The notes: generated from the letters alone by a model not told the origin. A DNA stretch of 64,000 nt from CBDBND01 sp965207985 (GCA_965207985.1 CBDBND010000030.1:1-64000), one strand, 5' to 3'; counted from the first letter of the stretch, positions 28,285 to 37,040 are shown. Numbers and translations: made by a program.

Positions 28285-28566
28285 ATGACGAAGCGACGGA
28301 AGTTCACGCCTGAGTTCAAGGCGAAGGTGGCGCTGGAGGCGCTACGTGGCGACCGGACGATCCAGGAGATCGCGGCGCGCTATGAGGTTCACCCCAATCA
28401 GGTCAGCACATGGAAGCGCCAGGCCATGGACGGCCTGGGCGATGTGTTCTCGAACGGCGTGGAGGCGTCCCGCCGGGACATTGAGGCCGAGGTCCACGAT
28501 CTTCATGCCAAGATCGGCCAGTTGACGGTGGAGCGGGATTTTTTGGCCAAAGGGCTCAAGCGATGA
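28285..28566 (+). CDS. IS3-family transposase OrfA
   Basis: 93 residues: an HTH_Tnp_1 DNA-binding domain (RRKFTPEFKAKVALEALRG, then IQEIAARYEVHPNQVSTWK) and a C-terminal leucine-zipper-like segment (LHAKIGQLTVERDFLAKGL). It recognises the IS ends. Its stop overlaps the start of orfB as ATGA, so coupled translation or frameshifting can give the OrfAB fusion. A TACGGAGGAATACG ribosome region precedes the ATG. Confidence 0.93.
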   Translation: MTKRRKFTPEFKAKVALEALRGDRTIQEIAARYEVHPNQVSTWKRQAMDGLGDVFSNGVEASRRDIEAEVHDLHAKIGQLTVERDFLAKGLKR

Positions 28567-29492
28567 GCCGGCCGGAGCGCAAGGCGATGGTGCGCCGCGA
28601 CGTTTCCGGTCTCAGCTTGAGCCGTCAATGCGAGATACTGTCGATCAGCCGATCATCTCTCTATTACAGGCTGCGGGGCGAGAGCCCGGCCAACCTGGCG
28701 CTGATGCGGCGCATCGACGAGTTGTTCCTTAAACATCCGTTCTATGGGTCCCGTCAGATGGCCCGTCATTTGCGCCGCGAGGGGGGTGTCGTCGGCCGTC
28801 ACCGGGTTCGGCGCCTCATGCGCCTGATGGGGCTGGAGGCGATCTACCGGGCGCCGAAGACGAGCACGCCCCATCCCGAACACCGGGTCTATCCGTACCG
28901 TCTCAAGGGCCTCGCCATCGAGCGCCCCGACCATGTCTGGTGCGCCGACATCACCTACATCCCGCTCAGGCGCGGCTTCCTTTATCTGGTCGCGGTGATG
29001 GACTGGGCGAGCCGCCGGGTCCTGGCCTGGCGGCTGTCGAACACCATGGATGCCCGGTTCTGCGTCGAGGCCTTGAATGAGGCGCTCGACACCTCCGGCA
29101 GGCCGGAGATCTTCAACACCGACCAGGGCAGCCAGTTCACCAGCTTCGAGGTCACCGGCCGCCTCAAGGAGGCCGGGATCACGATCTCCATGGACGGGCG
29201 CGGCCGGTGCATGGACAACATCTTCATTGAGCGACTGTGGCGCTCTCTCAAGTACGAGGCGGTTCACCTGCACGAGCTGACCGACGGCTTCCACGCCGAG
29301 AGGGTCATCGGCGAATGGATCGGGTTCTACAACACCGAGCGGCCCCATTCGTCGCTCGGAGGCAAAACGCCGGCGGAAGCCTACGCGGCGGGGCAGCCTG
29401 TGGATATGTTGGACAAGACTACCGCCTTGCCCACATCCCCACAGGCCCAACAACAGAAATCAAATATGATAAACAGGATTCTGGCGGCATGA
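28563..29492 (+). CDS. IS3-family transposase OrfB (integrase core)
   Basis: 309 residues with the rve integrase domain. The catalytic D, D and E lie in VWCADITYIPL, IFNTDQGSQFTS and MDNIFIERLWRSLK. An HTH_21 segment (HPFYGSRQMARHLRREGG) precedes it, and the typical end FYNTERPHSSLGGKTPAEAY follows. The frame is open and the ends are intact, so the element may still be active. Confidence 0.93.
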   Translation: MSRPERKAMVRRDVSGLSLSRQCEILSISRSSLYYRLRGESPANLALMRRIDELFLKHPFYGSRQMARHLRREGGVVGRHRVRRLMRLMGLEAIYRAPKTSTPHPEHRVYPYRLKGLAIERPDHVWCADITYIPLRRGFLYLVAVMDWASRRVLAWRLSNTMDARFCVEALNEALDTSGRPEIFNTDQGSQFTSFEVTGRLKEAGITISMDGRGRCMDNIFIERLWRSLKYEAVHLHELTDGFHAERVIGEWIGFYNTERPHSSLGGKTPAEAYAAGQPVDMLDKTTALPTSPQAQQQKSNMINRILAA

Positions 29493-29554
29493 TCAGACAG
29501 CGGAATACACCTTAGATAAGCCGTCAGACTGTCCAAACAAGTGGGACCACCTCA

Positions 29555-29900
29555 AAATAACCAAGATCAATATTGGTGTCGTCTAGGTATCTCAGGACTC
29601 CCAGGCATACTAGATCTTGTATGCGGTATTTTGGGGTCTCTGGAACGGGGACTACTAGATATAGTAGGGAACTTTGGGAGCACTACGAAAGTGCAATAGC
29701 GCTAAATTTTTTCGGCTGCGAGTACATTATCAGACTAGGTTCTGTTGACATTTGGGATTTCATTTTGGACTGAATTTTGGTTCAAGCGTAAGACCGTATG
29801 TCCTTCTTGGGCTGTCTTTTGATGGGGCGGTTCGCCCTACACTGGCGGCTTTCAACGAGGGTTGCTTGACGAGCAGTGCCTCAAGCCAGGAGGGCGAACC
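29555..29900. other. Non-coding region with IS-end-like sequences
   Basis: No convincing gene. GGTTCTGTTGACATTTGG at about 29737 resembles the IS427-group end (GGGTCTGTTGACATTTA). Around 29824 and 29888, GGTTCGCCCT and AGGGCGAACC form an inverted pair just upstream of the IS110 start, probably part of that element's left end. Confidence 0.5.
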
Positions 29901-30035
29901 ATGGTCGAGTGTAGCAACATTTTCATAGGAATGGACGTGTCGAAGGATCGCCATGCCGTTGCGGTGGCGGATGGCGGACGTGATGGCGAGGTCAGGTATT
30001 TCGGCGAGATCGGCTCAGACGGCGGTTCGGGGTAG
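29901..30035 (+). pseudogene. IS110-family transposase, N-terminal fragment
   Basis: ATG at 29901; MVECSNIFIGMDVSKDRHAV, then ADGGRDGEVRYFGEIG. The GMDVSK motif with the first catalytic Asp is the hallmark of the IS110 RuvC-like DEDD domain. It is cut after about 40 codons by IS256/IS5 debris. Another short IS110 piece lies at 25.3 kb. Confidence 0.75.
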
Positions 30036-30083
30036 TGTCCAGAATCTTTCGCACATTTGTTTTGGGCTGGTGGTCTGATCCGG

Positions 30084-30312
30084 TCAGGCGATCATCGTTT
30101 TTTCCTTGAGCAGTTTCATGTTGAGGTATCGTTTGGCGGACCATTTGGTTCCCGCGATGTGCCTCAACCTGGCCGCGGCCAGGTTGAGGGCGCTTTCGCC
30201 GTCCGGGAATGCGCCGACCGCGCGGGTCCGCCGCCTGATCTCGCGCATCAGCCGCTCAAGCGGATTGTTGGTGCGGATAACCGCAATGGCCACCAGCAGC
30301 GAGACATTTCCG
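30084..30312 (-). pseudogene. IS256-family transposase, C-terminal fragment
   Basis: Minus frame AVIRTNNPLERLMREIRRRT, then AVGAFPDGESALNLAAARLR, HIAGTKWSAKRYLNMKLLKE. It is the end of a Transposase_mut enzyme with the last catalytic Glu in NNPLERL, similar to but not the same copy as the IS256 at 56-57 kb. It is cut at about 30312 by an IS5 piece. Confidence 0.85.
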
Positions 30313-30520
30313 TGGTCTTCACCGACTGGCTGTCGATCACCCCGGCAGTCGCGGCAGCGGCCCGCCCCTCGGCCTCGCGGGTGCGCGCCAGAAGCGCCCG
30401 GTTGACCTCCTGCCACGTCCCGTCGTCGCGCCACTTGTAGAAATAGTACTGAACCGAGCTGCGCGGCGGAAACTCGCCGGGCAGCATGCGCCACTGGCAT
30501 CTCAACCGTCGCGATATTTT
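30313..30520 (-). pseudogene. IS5-family transposase, N-terminal half
   Basis: Minus frame CQWRMLPGEFPPRSSVQYYF, then YKWRDDGTWQEVNRALLART and AGVIDSQSVKTTE, the part missing from the relic at 2196-2686. Both copies break at the same DSQSVKTTE motif, so that site was probably a rearrangement point. Confidence 0.8.
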
Positions 30521-30609
30521 CAAACAAGCTCGCGCCGCTGCACTCGTCGAGTGGCAGCAACTTGCTGCCTGAAATTACTCGAATTACGGCTTCTTCTACT
30601 CAACGCTAG

Positions 30610-30625
30610 TTAGTCTGACAATGCC
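30610..30625. repeat. Solo MITE terminal repeat
   Basis: TTAGTCTGACAATGCC is identical to the right end of the 164-bp MITE. The rest of that copy is missing; IS debris lies on the left side. With the MITE at 33879 it brackets glnE. Confidence 0.7.
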
Positions 30626-30736
30626 GCCCGGAAGTCTGAATCCGAAAACACAACACGTCACCAAGTCTTCAAAAGCGATTCCCCTGACCGCCGAGTTGAG
30701 CCATCAGGCGTTGGCGTTGGCGAGCCGGCGATGTCG

Positions 30737-33700
30737 TTATCCCCTTGCCAGCATTGTGTCGAAATGCCGCCTCACGCGGTCCGCGGTCTCTTCTATCGAC
30801 TCGACCAGCGCGTCGAAGACCAGATTTCCGCCAGCCTGCCCGACAATCGTTCTGATCTGGAGCATCGCGTCCTCGCCGGTGATCTCATCCTCGACGGCCA
30901 AACGCAGAATGCCCTGCAGATTTCGCCACAGCCGCGCCGCTTCTGCCAGCTCCTGGGCGGTATCGGCATCGATCACGCCTTGTGCACCGGCCACCTCGAA
31001 GACCGAAATCGGATCGCCGGCCAATATCTCGGGGTGCCGCGCCGCCGTCGACAGTTGCAGGAACTGGGCGAGGAACTCGACATCCAAGAGGCCGCCGCGC
31101 CGGTGCTTGATCGACCAAGCATCGTCGTTTCCGTGCTCCTCTCGTATCCGTTCGCGCATGCCGACGATATCGGCGGCGAGTTTTCCGCATTCCCGCGGCC
31201 GCGTTAGCACGGAACGCTTCACCTCGTCGAACAACATGCCTAGCTCACCTTCGGCATAGACTACGCGCGCGCGGGTCAGCGCCTGATGCTCCCAGGTCCA
31301 CGCATCAGCGCGCTGGTAGTTCACGAAAGCCTCCCTGGAGCAGGCGATCGGACCTGCACTGCCCGACGGACGCAGGCGCATGTCCACGTCGTACAATTTG
31401 CCCTCGCCGGTCCGGGCTACGACGGCGCCGATCAGGCGGCGACATAGGCGGGCGTAGTAGTCGCTCGGCACCAGCGCCTTTCTGCCGTCGGATTCGGTAG
31501 CGCTAGGGTCGTGATCGTAGAGAAACAGCAGGTCGAGATCGGAACTCACCGTCATTTCGCGACTACCGAGCTTGCCGAACGCAACCACCGCGACCTCGCC
31601 ACCCGGGACGCGACCGTGATCGGCGGCGAATTCCGCCTCGATCCTCGGCACCAGGACACCGATGCAGACATCGGCGATATCCGAGAGAGGCCGCCCCGCC
31701 TCGACTGGCGACAGCAGGCCGCGCAGCATGTGCACGCCGATCTGAAACACCCGGTCGTTGGCCCAGCGTCGCACCTCGTCCAGAAAGCCCTGCCAATCTG
31801 TGGCATGTCCGACCGCGGCGGCAAGGTCAGCCGACATTTCCATCGCGGTGAATTCCCGGGAGTAGAACAAGCGGATCAGCCCCTGGCGCGCCGCTTCCAC
31901 AATGTCGTCGCCCATCACCGCGTCGTCCGGCAAGTCGAGATCGGAGAAGTCGCGGCTGAGGACGCTGTCGAGCAGACCCGGATGACCAGTCAGCCAGGCG
32001 GCGAGTCGGGGGGCGGCACCCATGATCTCGGCGACCAAAGCGAACAATTCGGGATGCGCGGTCAAAAGGGAGAAAAATCGGACACCTTCGGGCAGGTGGG
32101 CAAGAAATCCGTCGAAACGCGATAGCGCGGAGTCGGGATCAGGAGAGTCGGCAAAAGCCTTAAGCATAGTCGGCGCGAGCCCGCCGAGGAGTTGCCGCGC
32201 CCGCTCGCTGCGCAACGCCGGATAGCGTTCACTGAGCCAAGCCCTGACCATCGCTGATACGCGTTTCGGCTCGCCAAAGCCCATCCTGCCAAGGGCATCG
32301 AGCGTTTTCGGATCGTCTTCCTCGCCCGAGAGAACCAGCTCCTCCTCCGGCACGGCGCCGAGCTTGTTTTCGAATAGCGTCCCGAACCAACCCTCGACGA
32401 CGCCGAGGTGCCTCAGCAACTCATCGGAGAACGCCTCGAGAGAGGCGAAGCCCATGAAGGCGGCGATGCCTGCCACCCCCTCCTCGCTTTTCGGCAGGCT
32501 GTGCGTCTGCGCGTCGTTGACCATTTGCAGCCGGTGCTCAAGCCGGCGGAGGAACTCGTACGCCGAGCGCAGCTCAATCGCCGCGCGCGGCGGTACATGT
32601 CCGGCGGTGGTCAGCGCGTCGAGCGCGTTCAGGGTGCCGATCATCCGCAACGCCGGGTTCCGGCCGCCCCAGATCAATTGCTGGGCTTGGGCGAAAAACT
32701 CGATCTCACGGATGCCGCCACGTCCGAGCTTGACATTGCAGCCCGCGACGGTCGTCCGGTCGGCCCGACGGGAGGCATCGATCTGCCGCTTGACCGCCTG
32801 AATGTCCTGGCCCGCCGCGAAGTCCAGGTAGCGCCGCCAGACGAAGGGCTCAAGCGACGCGAGAAACGCCTCTCCCCTCTCAATATCGCCGGCGACGGCG
32901 CGCGCCTTGATCATGGCCGCCCGCTCCCAATTGCGGCCAGTGCGTTGATAGTAGTTCTCCGCGGCTTGCGCGGAAAGGGCCACGGGTGTGGATCCCGGAT
33001 CGGGGCGTAGCCGCAGATCGATGCGGAACACGTATCCGTCCCCGGTTTGTTGTCCGATGATTTTGATCAGATCGCGAGTCAACCGGGTAAAGATAAACTG
33101 CTGCTCGCCGCCGTTAGCTTGCAGCACCGCGTCCTGGTCGTAGAGCACAACTAGGTCGATATCGCTGGAATAGTTCAGCTCGCGTGCGCCGAGCTTGCCC
33201 ATGCCGAGAACGAACAGCCCGGAGTCGGCCTCGAGCATCTCCGGATCGGTTGGCGCCAGATGGTCCGCTCTGTACAATGCGCCCAGCAGATGGCGGCAGG
33301 CCGCCCGCAGCGCCGCTTCGGCGAGATCCGATAGCGCAGCGGTGACTTTCTCGAGCGGCCAGACGCCGACGATGTCGGCGACCCCGATGGCCAGCGCGCC
33401 GCGCCGCTTGGCAAGACGCAGGCGCTTCATCAACGCCTCAGTCGTTTCCATTTTGCTGATCGCCCCGGCGCGCGCGGCTTCGAGTGCTACGGCTTGCGCC
33501 GCCTCGGGGCCGTCTTCAATCAGCAGCCGGGCGAAGCTCTGATCCGCGATCAGGCTGCGGCTCAGATAGGGGCTGTTTCCGAATACCACGTGCAACAGGT
33601 CGGCGGCGGTAGGATCGCACTCGACGTCCTCGGTGAACGCGCGCAGAGCGGCGTCCTCGCAGTCTTGGGCCGCTTCCCGCCATCGCTCCCAATGCAGTTT

Positions 33701-33772
33701 CGCTGTGACCTCATCTGTCGGCGCCGGCAGGGCGGTCCCGCCATTTCTCCAGTCTTGAGCTCCGTCGATCAT
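30737..33772 (-). CDS. glnE: Bifunctional glutamine synthetase adenylyltransferase/deadenylase
   Basis: Controls nitrogen assimilation by adding AMP to glutamine synthetase or removing it, under direction of PII proteins. Two nucleotidyltransferase domains are plain: the N-terminal one with GMGKLGARELNYSSDIDLVV and the C-terminal one with AFGKLGSREMTVSSDLDLLF, joined by the helical GlnE domains (LGRGGIREIEFFAQAQQLIW and HRRGGLLDVEFLAQFLQL). The length of about 1010 residues is usual for the family. The frame is open upstream to 33838, but the ATG at 33770-33772 has GGAGA five to six bases before it; an ATG five codons earlier is also possible. It is an intact housekeeping gene between MITE ends. 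Confidence 0.95.
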   Translation of the reverse strand: MIDGAQDWRNGGTALPAPTDEVTAKLHWERWREAAQDCEDAALRAFTEDVECDPTAADLLHVVFGNSPYLSRSLIADQSFARLLIEDGPEAAQAVALEAARAGAISKMETTEALMKRLRLAKRRGALAIGVADIVGVWPLEKVTAALSDLAEAALRAACRHLLGALYRADHLAPTDPEMLEADSGLFVLGMGKLGARELNYSSDIDLVVLYDQDAVLQANGGEQQFIFTRLTRDLIKIIGQQTGDGYVFRIDLRLRPDPGSTPVALSAQAAENYYQRTGRNWERAAMIKARAVAGDIERGEAFLASLEPFVWRRYLDFAAGQDIQAVKRQIDASRRADRTTVAGCNVKLGRGGIREIEFFAQAQQLIWGGRNPALRMIGTLNALDALTTAGHVPPRAAIELRSAYEFLRRLEHRLQMVNDAQTHSLPKSEEGVAGIAAFMGFASLEAFSDELLRHLGVVEGWFGTLFENKLGAVPEEELVLSGEEDDPKTLDALGRMGFGEPKRVSAMVRAWLSERYPALRSERARQLLGGLAPTMLKAFADSPDPDSALSRFDGFLAHLPEGVRFFSLLTAHPELFALVAEIMGAAPRLAAWLTGHPGLLDSVLSRDFSDLDLPDDAVMGDDIVEAARQGLIRLFYSREFTAMEMSADLAAAVGHATDWQGFLDEVRRWANDRVFQIGVHMLRGLLSPVEAGRPLSDIADVCIGVLVPRIEAEFAADHGRVPGGEVAVVAFGKLGSREMTVSSDLDLLFLYDHDPSATESDGRKALVPSDYYARLCRRLIGAVVARTGEGKLYDVDMRLRPSGSAGPIACSREAFVNYQRADAWTWEHQALTRARVVYAEGELGMLFDEVKRSVLTRPRECGKLAADIVGMRERIREEHGNDDAWSIKHRRGGLLDVEFLAQFLQLSTAARHPEILAGDPISVFEVAGAQGVIDADTAQELAEAARLWRNLQGILRLAVEDEITGEDAMLQIRTIVGQAGGNLVFDALVESIEETADRVRRHFDTMLARG

Positions 33773-33912
33773 ATCGTCTCCGTGCATCCTCCATAAATTC
33801 GCCTCACTTCGACGATGAATGATAACGGATTTTGACAATCAGATAAGCGACAAAGCTGGAGCCAGGAATGGGCGGCCGGGCATTGTCAGACTAAATTAAT
33901 TTGTTAGTCTAG

Positions 33913-35430
33913 CAGGCTGCTGAAAAAGTCTTCCTTTTGAGGCTTTGGAATGATTCTTTCTCTTTGTTGATTGCATGGAGGAAGTAATGCGTGGAGGCGA
34001 CGATCGGACGGAGGGTCTTTTTTCTTATGTGAGCTGCGAGGCTCGTGTTCCGGCGACGCATCCGCTTCGCCTGATCCGTGGGCTGGTTGATGAGGCGCTG
34101 GAGCTTATGTCGCCGGATTTCGAGGGGTTGTATTCGAAGATCGGGCGTCCCTCGATCCCGCCGGAGAAGCTGTTGCGTGCGCTCCTGTTACAGGCCTTTT
34201 ACTCAATCCGCTCGGAACGTCAGCTGATGGAGCAGATGGATTACAACCTGTTGTTCCGTTGGTTCGTCGGATTGTCGATGGACAGTGCGGTGTGGGATGC
34301 GACGACGTTCAGCAAGAACCGCGACCGGCTGCTGGATGGAGAGGTTGCGCGGAGGTTCCTGGCGGTGGTTGTGGAGCAGGCGCGTCGGCGCGGCCTGCTG
34401 TCGGACGATCACTTTTCCGTGGACGGGACGCTGATCGAGGCCTGGGCGTCGATCAAGAGCTTCCGCCCCAAGGACGGCGGCGACGAGCCGCCGGGGCCGG
34501 GGCGCAACTCGGAGAGGACCTTCCACGGCGAGAAGCGGTCCAACGAGACCCATGCCTCGACGACCGATCCCGACGCCCGGCTGTACCGCAAGGGGAATGG
34601 CCAGTCCTCGCGTATGGCCTTCATGGGCCACGTGTTAATGGAGAACCGCAACGGGCTCCTGGTCGGGGCCTGCCTGACCCGGGCCACCGGCACGGCGGAA
34701 CGCGAAGCCGCCCTGGCGCTTCTCGATGCCCATCGCCCGGGACGGCGGCGGATCACGCTGGGCGCGGACAAGGCCTATGACGTGGCGGCCTACGTCGAGG
34801 CCTTGCGGGCGCGTCGGATCACCCCGCACATCGCCCGCGACGACCATGTAACCAAGACCGGCAAGCGGCGGCGCACCTCCATTGACGGCCGCACCATGCG
34901 CCATTCCGGCTACGCCGCCAGCCTGCGCATCCGCAAGCGCATCGAGGAGAGCTTCGGCTGGATCAAGACCACCGGCGGGCTGGCCAAGACCCGGCACAAG
35001 GGCATCAAAAGGGTCGGCTGGATGTTCGAACTGACCGCCGCCGCCTACAACCTGGTCAGGCTCCCCAAGCTGCTGGCGGAGCCCGTGCCATGACGGCACC
35101 GGTGGCCTGCCAGCTGATCGGCCGGTGGCGGATCGTCGAGGCCAACCTGTGGGACCGCGGCTATCTCGACCTCGACGGGCCCGCCGTGCTGGTCATTCGC
35201 GAAGATGGTCACGGCGAGATCGCCTTCGGCGCTCTGAACGCCAGCCTCGACCTGGAATACGGCCGATCCATCGTGTTCTTCACCTGGGCCGGCTTCGACG
35301 AGATGGACGAAGTCAACGGTTCAGGATCGGCCGAACTCCTCGACGACGGATCGTTGGAGATTGAGTTCGCCTATCATCTCGGCGATAAGGCCACCCTCAA
35401 AGCCGAACCAGCCACTTTTTCAGCAGCCTG
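33913..35430 (+). mobile_element. IS5-family insertion sequence, complete, 1518 bp
   Basis: Inverted ends CAGGCTGCTGAAAAAGT and ACTTTTTCAGCAGCCTG; target duplication CTAG (33909-33912 and 35431-35434). It contains the transposase and a downstream passenger gene. Both frames are open, so it is probably active or recent. It was inserted into the MITE. Confidence 0.95.
33987..35093 (+). CDS. IS5-family transposase
   Basis: About 368 residues. N-terminal domain with HPLRLIRGLVDEAL and KLLRALLLQAFYSIRSERQL, then the DDE domain with FSVDGTLIEAWASIKSFRPK (first Asp), LGADKAYD (second Asp) and RIRKRIEESFGWIKTTGGLA (Glu). The start ATG at 33987 has GGAGG five bases upstream; an ATG four codons before lies inside that site. 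The frame is intact. Confidence 0.93.
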   Translation: MRGGDDRTEGLFSYVSCEARVPATHPLRLIRGLVDEALELMSPDFEGLYSKIGRPSIPPEKLLRALLLQAFYSIRSERQLMEQMDYNLLFRWFVGLSMDSAVWDATTFSKNRDRLLDGEVARRFLAVVVEQARRRGLLSDDHFSVDGTLIEAWASIKSFRPKDGGDEPPGPGRNSERTFHGEKRSNETHASTTDPDARLYRKGNGQSSRMAFMGHVLMENRNGLLVGACLTRATGTAEREAALALLDAHRPGRRRITLGADKAYDVAAYVEALRARRITPHIARDDHVTKTGKRRRTSIDGRTMRHSGYAASLRIRKRIEESFGWIKTTGGLAKTRHKGIKRVGWMFELTAAAYNLVRLPKLLAEPVP

Positions 35431-35434
35431 CTAG
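35090..35434 (+). CDS. IS5 passenger protein of unknown function
   Basis: 114 residues starting inside the transposase stop (ATGA overlap), so the two are coupled. Acidic protein (CQLIGRWRIVEANLWDRGYL, then FGALNASLDLEYG and DEMDEVNGSGSAELLDDGS) with no membrane segment. Similar small genes follow the transposase in related IS5 elements, but no function is known to me. The stop codon TAG is partly made by the CTAG target duplication: the IS itself ends at 35430, before the stop is complete, so each insertion with CTAG supplies its own stop. Confidence 0.75.
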   Translation: MTAPVACQLIGRWRIVEANLWDRGYLDLDGPAVLVIREDGHGEIAFGALNASLDLEYGRSIVFFTWAGFDEMDEVNGSGSAELLDDGSLEIEFAYHLGDKATLKAEPATFSAAC

Positions 35435-35526
35435 AGCTTTATGTGATTAGACGGAGTCATTTTAGGGATTCACAAGCTTTTCGATTTCTGATTCAAGATT
35501 CTTGCTGGGTAAGGAGGCCAGCAAGG

Positions 35527-35904
35527 ATGGCAAGAGCTTATTCCCTTGATCTTCGAGAACGGGTTATTTCGGCTGTGTCGCGCGACGGGATGTCGTGCCG
35601 GGCGGCGGCGCGGCATTTCGGGATCGGCGAGAGCACGGCGGTTGCCTGGCTGGCGCGCTACCGGCGGACGGGCAGCGCGGCGCCGGGCCGGATGGGCGGT
35701 TACAAGCCGCGTGCGATCCGGGGGGCGCACGAGCGCTGGTTGCGGGACCGGGTGGCGCGGGGGGATTTCACGCTTCATGGGCTTGTCGGGGAGCTGGCGG
35801 ATCGGGGCCTGAAGGTGGACTACCGTTCGGTCTGGACCTTCGTTCACGAGCAGGGCCTGAGCTATAAAAAAAACGCTGGTGGCTGGCGAGCGTCGGCGCC
35901 GTGA
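35527..35904 (+). CDS. IS630-family transposase OrfA (HTH part)
   Basis: Start ATG at 35527 with AAGGAGG nine bases upstream. Paired-like double helix-turn-helix (MARAYSLDLRERVISAVSRD, then CRAAARHFGIGESTAVAWLA and GELADRGLKVDYRSVWTFV). Just before its end, at 35866-35873, lies A8 (TATAAAAAAAACG); skipping one A leads to the OrfB frame, so a full-length enzyme can be made by programmed frameshift or transcript slippage, as in other IS630 elements. Confidence 0.9.
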   Translation: MARAYSLDLRERVISAVSRDGMSCRAAARHFGIGESTAVAWLARYRRTGSAAPGRMGGYKPRAIRGAHERWLRDRVARGDFTLHGLVGELADRGLKVDYRSVWTFVHEQGLSYKKNAGGWRASAP

Positions 35905-36472
35905 CGTGGCGCGCCGCCGCGCTCAGTGGTTGAAGTACCGCGACCGGGTTGACCCGACGCGCCTGGTGTTCATCGACGAGACCTGGACCAGGACCAACAT
36001 GGCGCCCCTGCGGGGCTGGGGGTCAAAGGGCGCGCGACTGATCGGCGAGGCGCCACATGGCCGCTGGCACACCGCGACCTTCCTCGCCGCGCTGCGCCAC
36101 GACCGAATCGATGCGCCCTGGCTCGTCGACGGGCCGATCAACGGCGAGCGCTTCCGCATCTATGTGCAGGACGTGTTGGTCCCAACCCTCAAGCCCGGCG
36201 ACATCGTCATCATGGACAACCTCGGCTCTCACAAGTCCAAGGCCGTGCGACAGGCCATCCGCCAGGCCGGCGCCCGGCTCCTGTTCCTGCCCAAGTACTC
36301 CCCCGACCTCAATCCCATCGAGCAGGTCTTCGCCAAGCTCAAGCATCTGCTCCGCCTCGAAGCGCCGCGAACCGTCGAGGCCGTCTCAGCCGCCATCGGC
36401 AGACTCCTCGATACCTATACCTCAAATGAATGCGCCAACTATTTCAAAAACGCAGGATATGACCCAACCTAA
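35879..36472 (+). CDS. IS630-family transposase OrfB (DDE catalytic part)
   Basis: 197 residues. Catalytic D, D, E in RLVFIDETWTRTNM, DIVIMDNLGSHKSKAVRQAI and YSPDLNPIEQVFAKLKHLL, ending NECANYFKNAGYDPT. Normally translated as a fusion with OrfA via the A8 slippery run. No independent ribosome site is evident. Confidence 0.9.
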   Translation: MAGERRRRDVARRRAQWLKYRDRVDPTRLVFIDETWTRTNMAPLRGWGSKGARLIGEAPHGRWHTATFLAALRHDRIDAPWLVDGPINGERFRIYVQDVLVPTLKPGDIVIMDNLGSHKSKAVRQAIRQAGARLLFLPKYSPDLNPIEQVFAKLKHLLRLEAPRTVEAVSAAIGRLLDTYTSNECANYFKNAGYDPT

Positions 36473-36618
36473 AATCATACCGCTCTAGTGAGGTGAGTTT
36501 TCGCCGTTCCGAGCCGCGCCTTGCTTGGTCAATTCCAAGCGAACCTATGTTTTAGTGCCTAGACCCAGGAAACAAGGGCTCAAGAGAGTTGACCCTAACC
36601 AGTTAGTCTGACAATGCC

Positions 36619-37040
36619 CAGCCAAGACATGGATGACGATCCCGTCTTTTTGCACAATGCCTTCGGCGTAAATCAGGCTGGCCCGCAAGATGGGTTTGCG
36701 AAAGGCCTGAAAGGTTCTTGGCCAAACGATCAGGTTGGCCACGCCGGTTTCGTCCTCGAGCGTAATGAACACCGTGCCTTTGGCGCTGCCCGGCCGCTGC
36801 CGGCAGATAGACAACCCGGCCACGGCCACTTTTGTACCGACCGGGACGTCCGTCAGGCCGCATGAGGACATCACACCCTTTTCTGTCAGTTGCGTGCGCA
36901 AAAAGGCGACGGGATGACGCCGCAGGGTCAACCGCAACGCAGCGTAGTCTTCGACCACCTCTTCGCCAGGGCTGAGATCGGGCAGCGGCGGCGGCAGTTC
37001 ACACTGATGATCGTATGCTTTTACACCCCACTGGGCAAAC
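36619..37040 (-). pseudogene. dnaE2: Error-prone DNA polymerase (DnaE2/ImuC), C-terminal fragment
   Basis: Minus frame FAQWGVKAYDHQ, then LPDLSPGEEVVEDYAALRLT, LRRHPVAFLRTQL and the OB-fold stretch CRQRPGSAKGTVFITLEDET, GVANLIVWPRTFQAFRKPIL and GIVIHVLAGH. This is the C-terminal OB domain of the SOS translesion polymerase. The last residues are replaced by the MITE, and the whole catalytic part is missing upstream of about 37040. It is non-functional. Confidence 0.85.

Larger units (their letters stand above)
28219..29554 (+). mobile_element. IS3-family insertion sequence, complete, 1336 bp
   Basis: The ends are TGAGGTGGTCCTGGAAAATC and, inverted, TGAGGTGGTCCCACTTGTTT, with GGACAG shared further in. 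It holds orfA and orfB in the normal arrangement, both open. The three bases outside the ends (GTG and AAA) do not match, so no target duplication is visible; the element may mark a deletion or recombination point just after the secretin gene. Confidence 0.9.
35434..36485 (+). mobile_element. IS630-family insertion sequence, complete, 1052 bp
   Basis: Ends GAGCTTTATGTGATTAG and, inverted, GAGCGGTATGATTTTAGG; target duplication TA (35432-35433 and 36486-36487). Contains orfA and orfB overlapping at a run of eight A. It was inserted into the CTAG duplicate made by the IS5 element, so it came later. Confidence 0.9.
33879..36618. repeat. MITE copy split by two nested insertion sequences
   Basis: The left end GGCATTGTCAGACTAA is at 33879 and the right end TTAGTCTGACAATGCC stops at 36618. 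The intact copy is at 53963-54126. Here an IS5-family element sits in CTAG, and an IS630 sits in the TA of the right CTAG duplicate. Subtracting 1518, 4, 1052 and 2 bases leaves exactly 164 bp, the length of the intact copy. The right part has lost part of dnaE2 beyond it. Confidence 0.9.

Noticed and set aside
29573..29773. 66-codon plus frame after the IS3 element
   Set aside because: No ribosome site, and its end overlaps an IS-end-like sequence; the composition looks non-coding.
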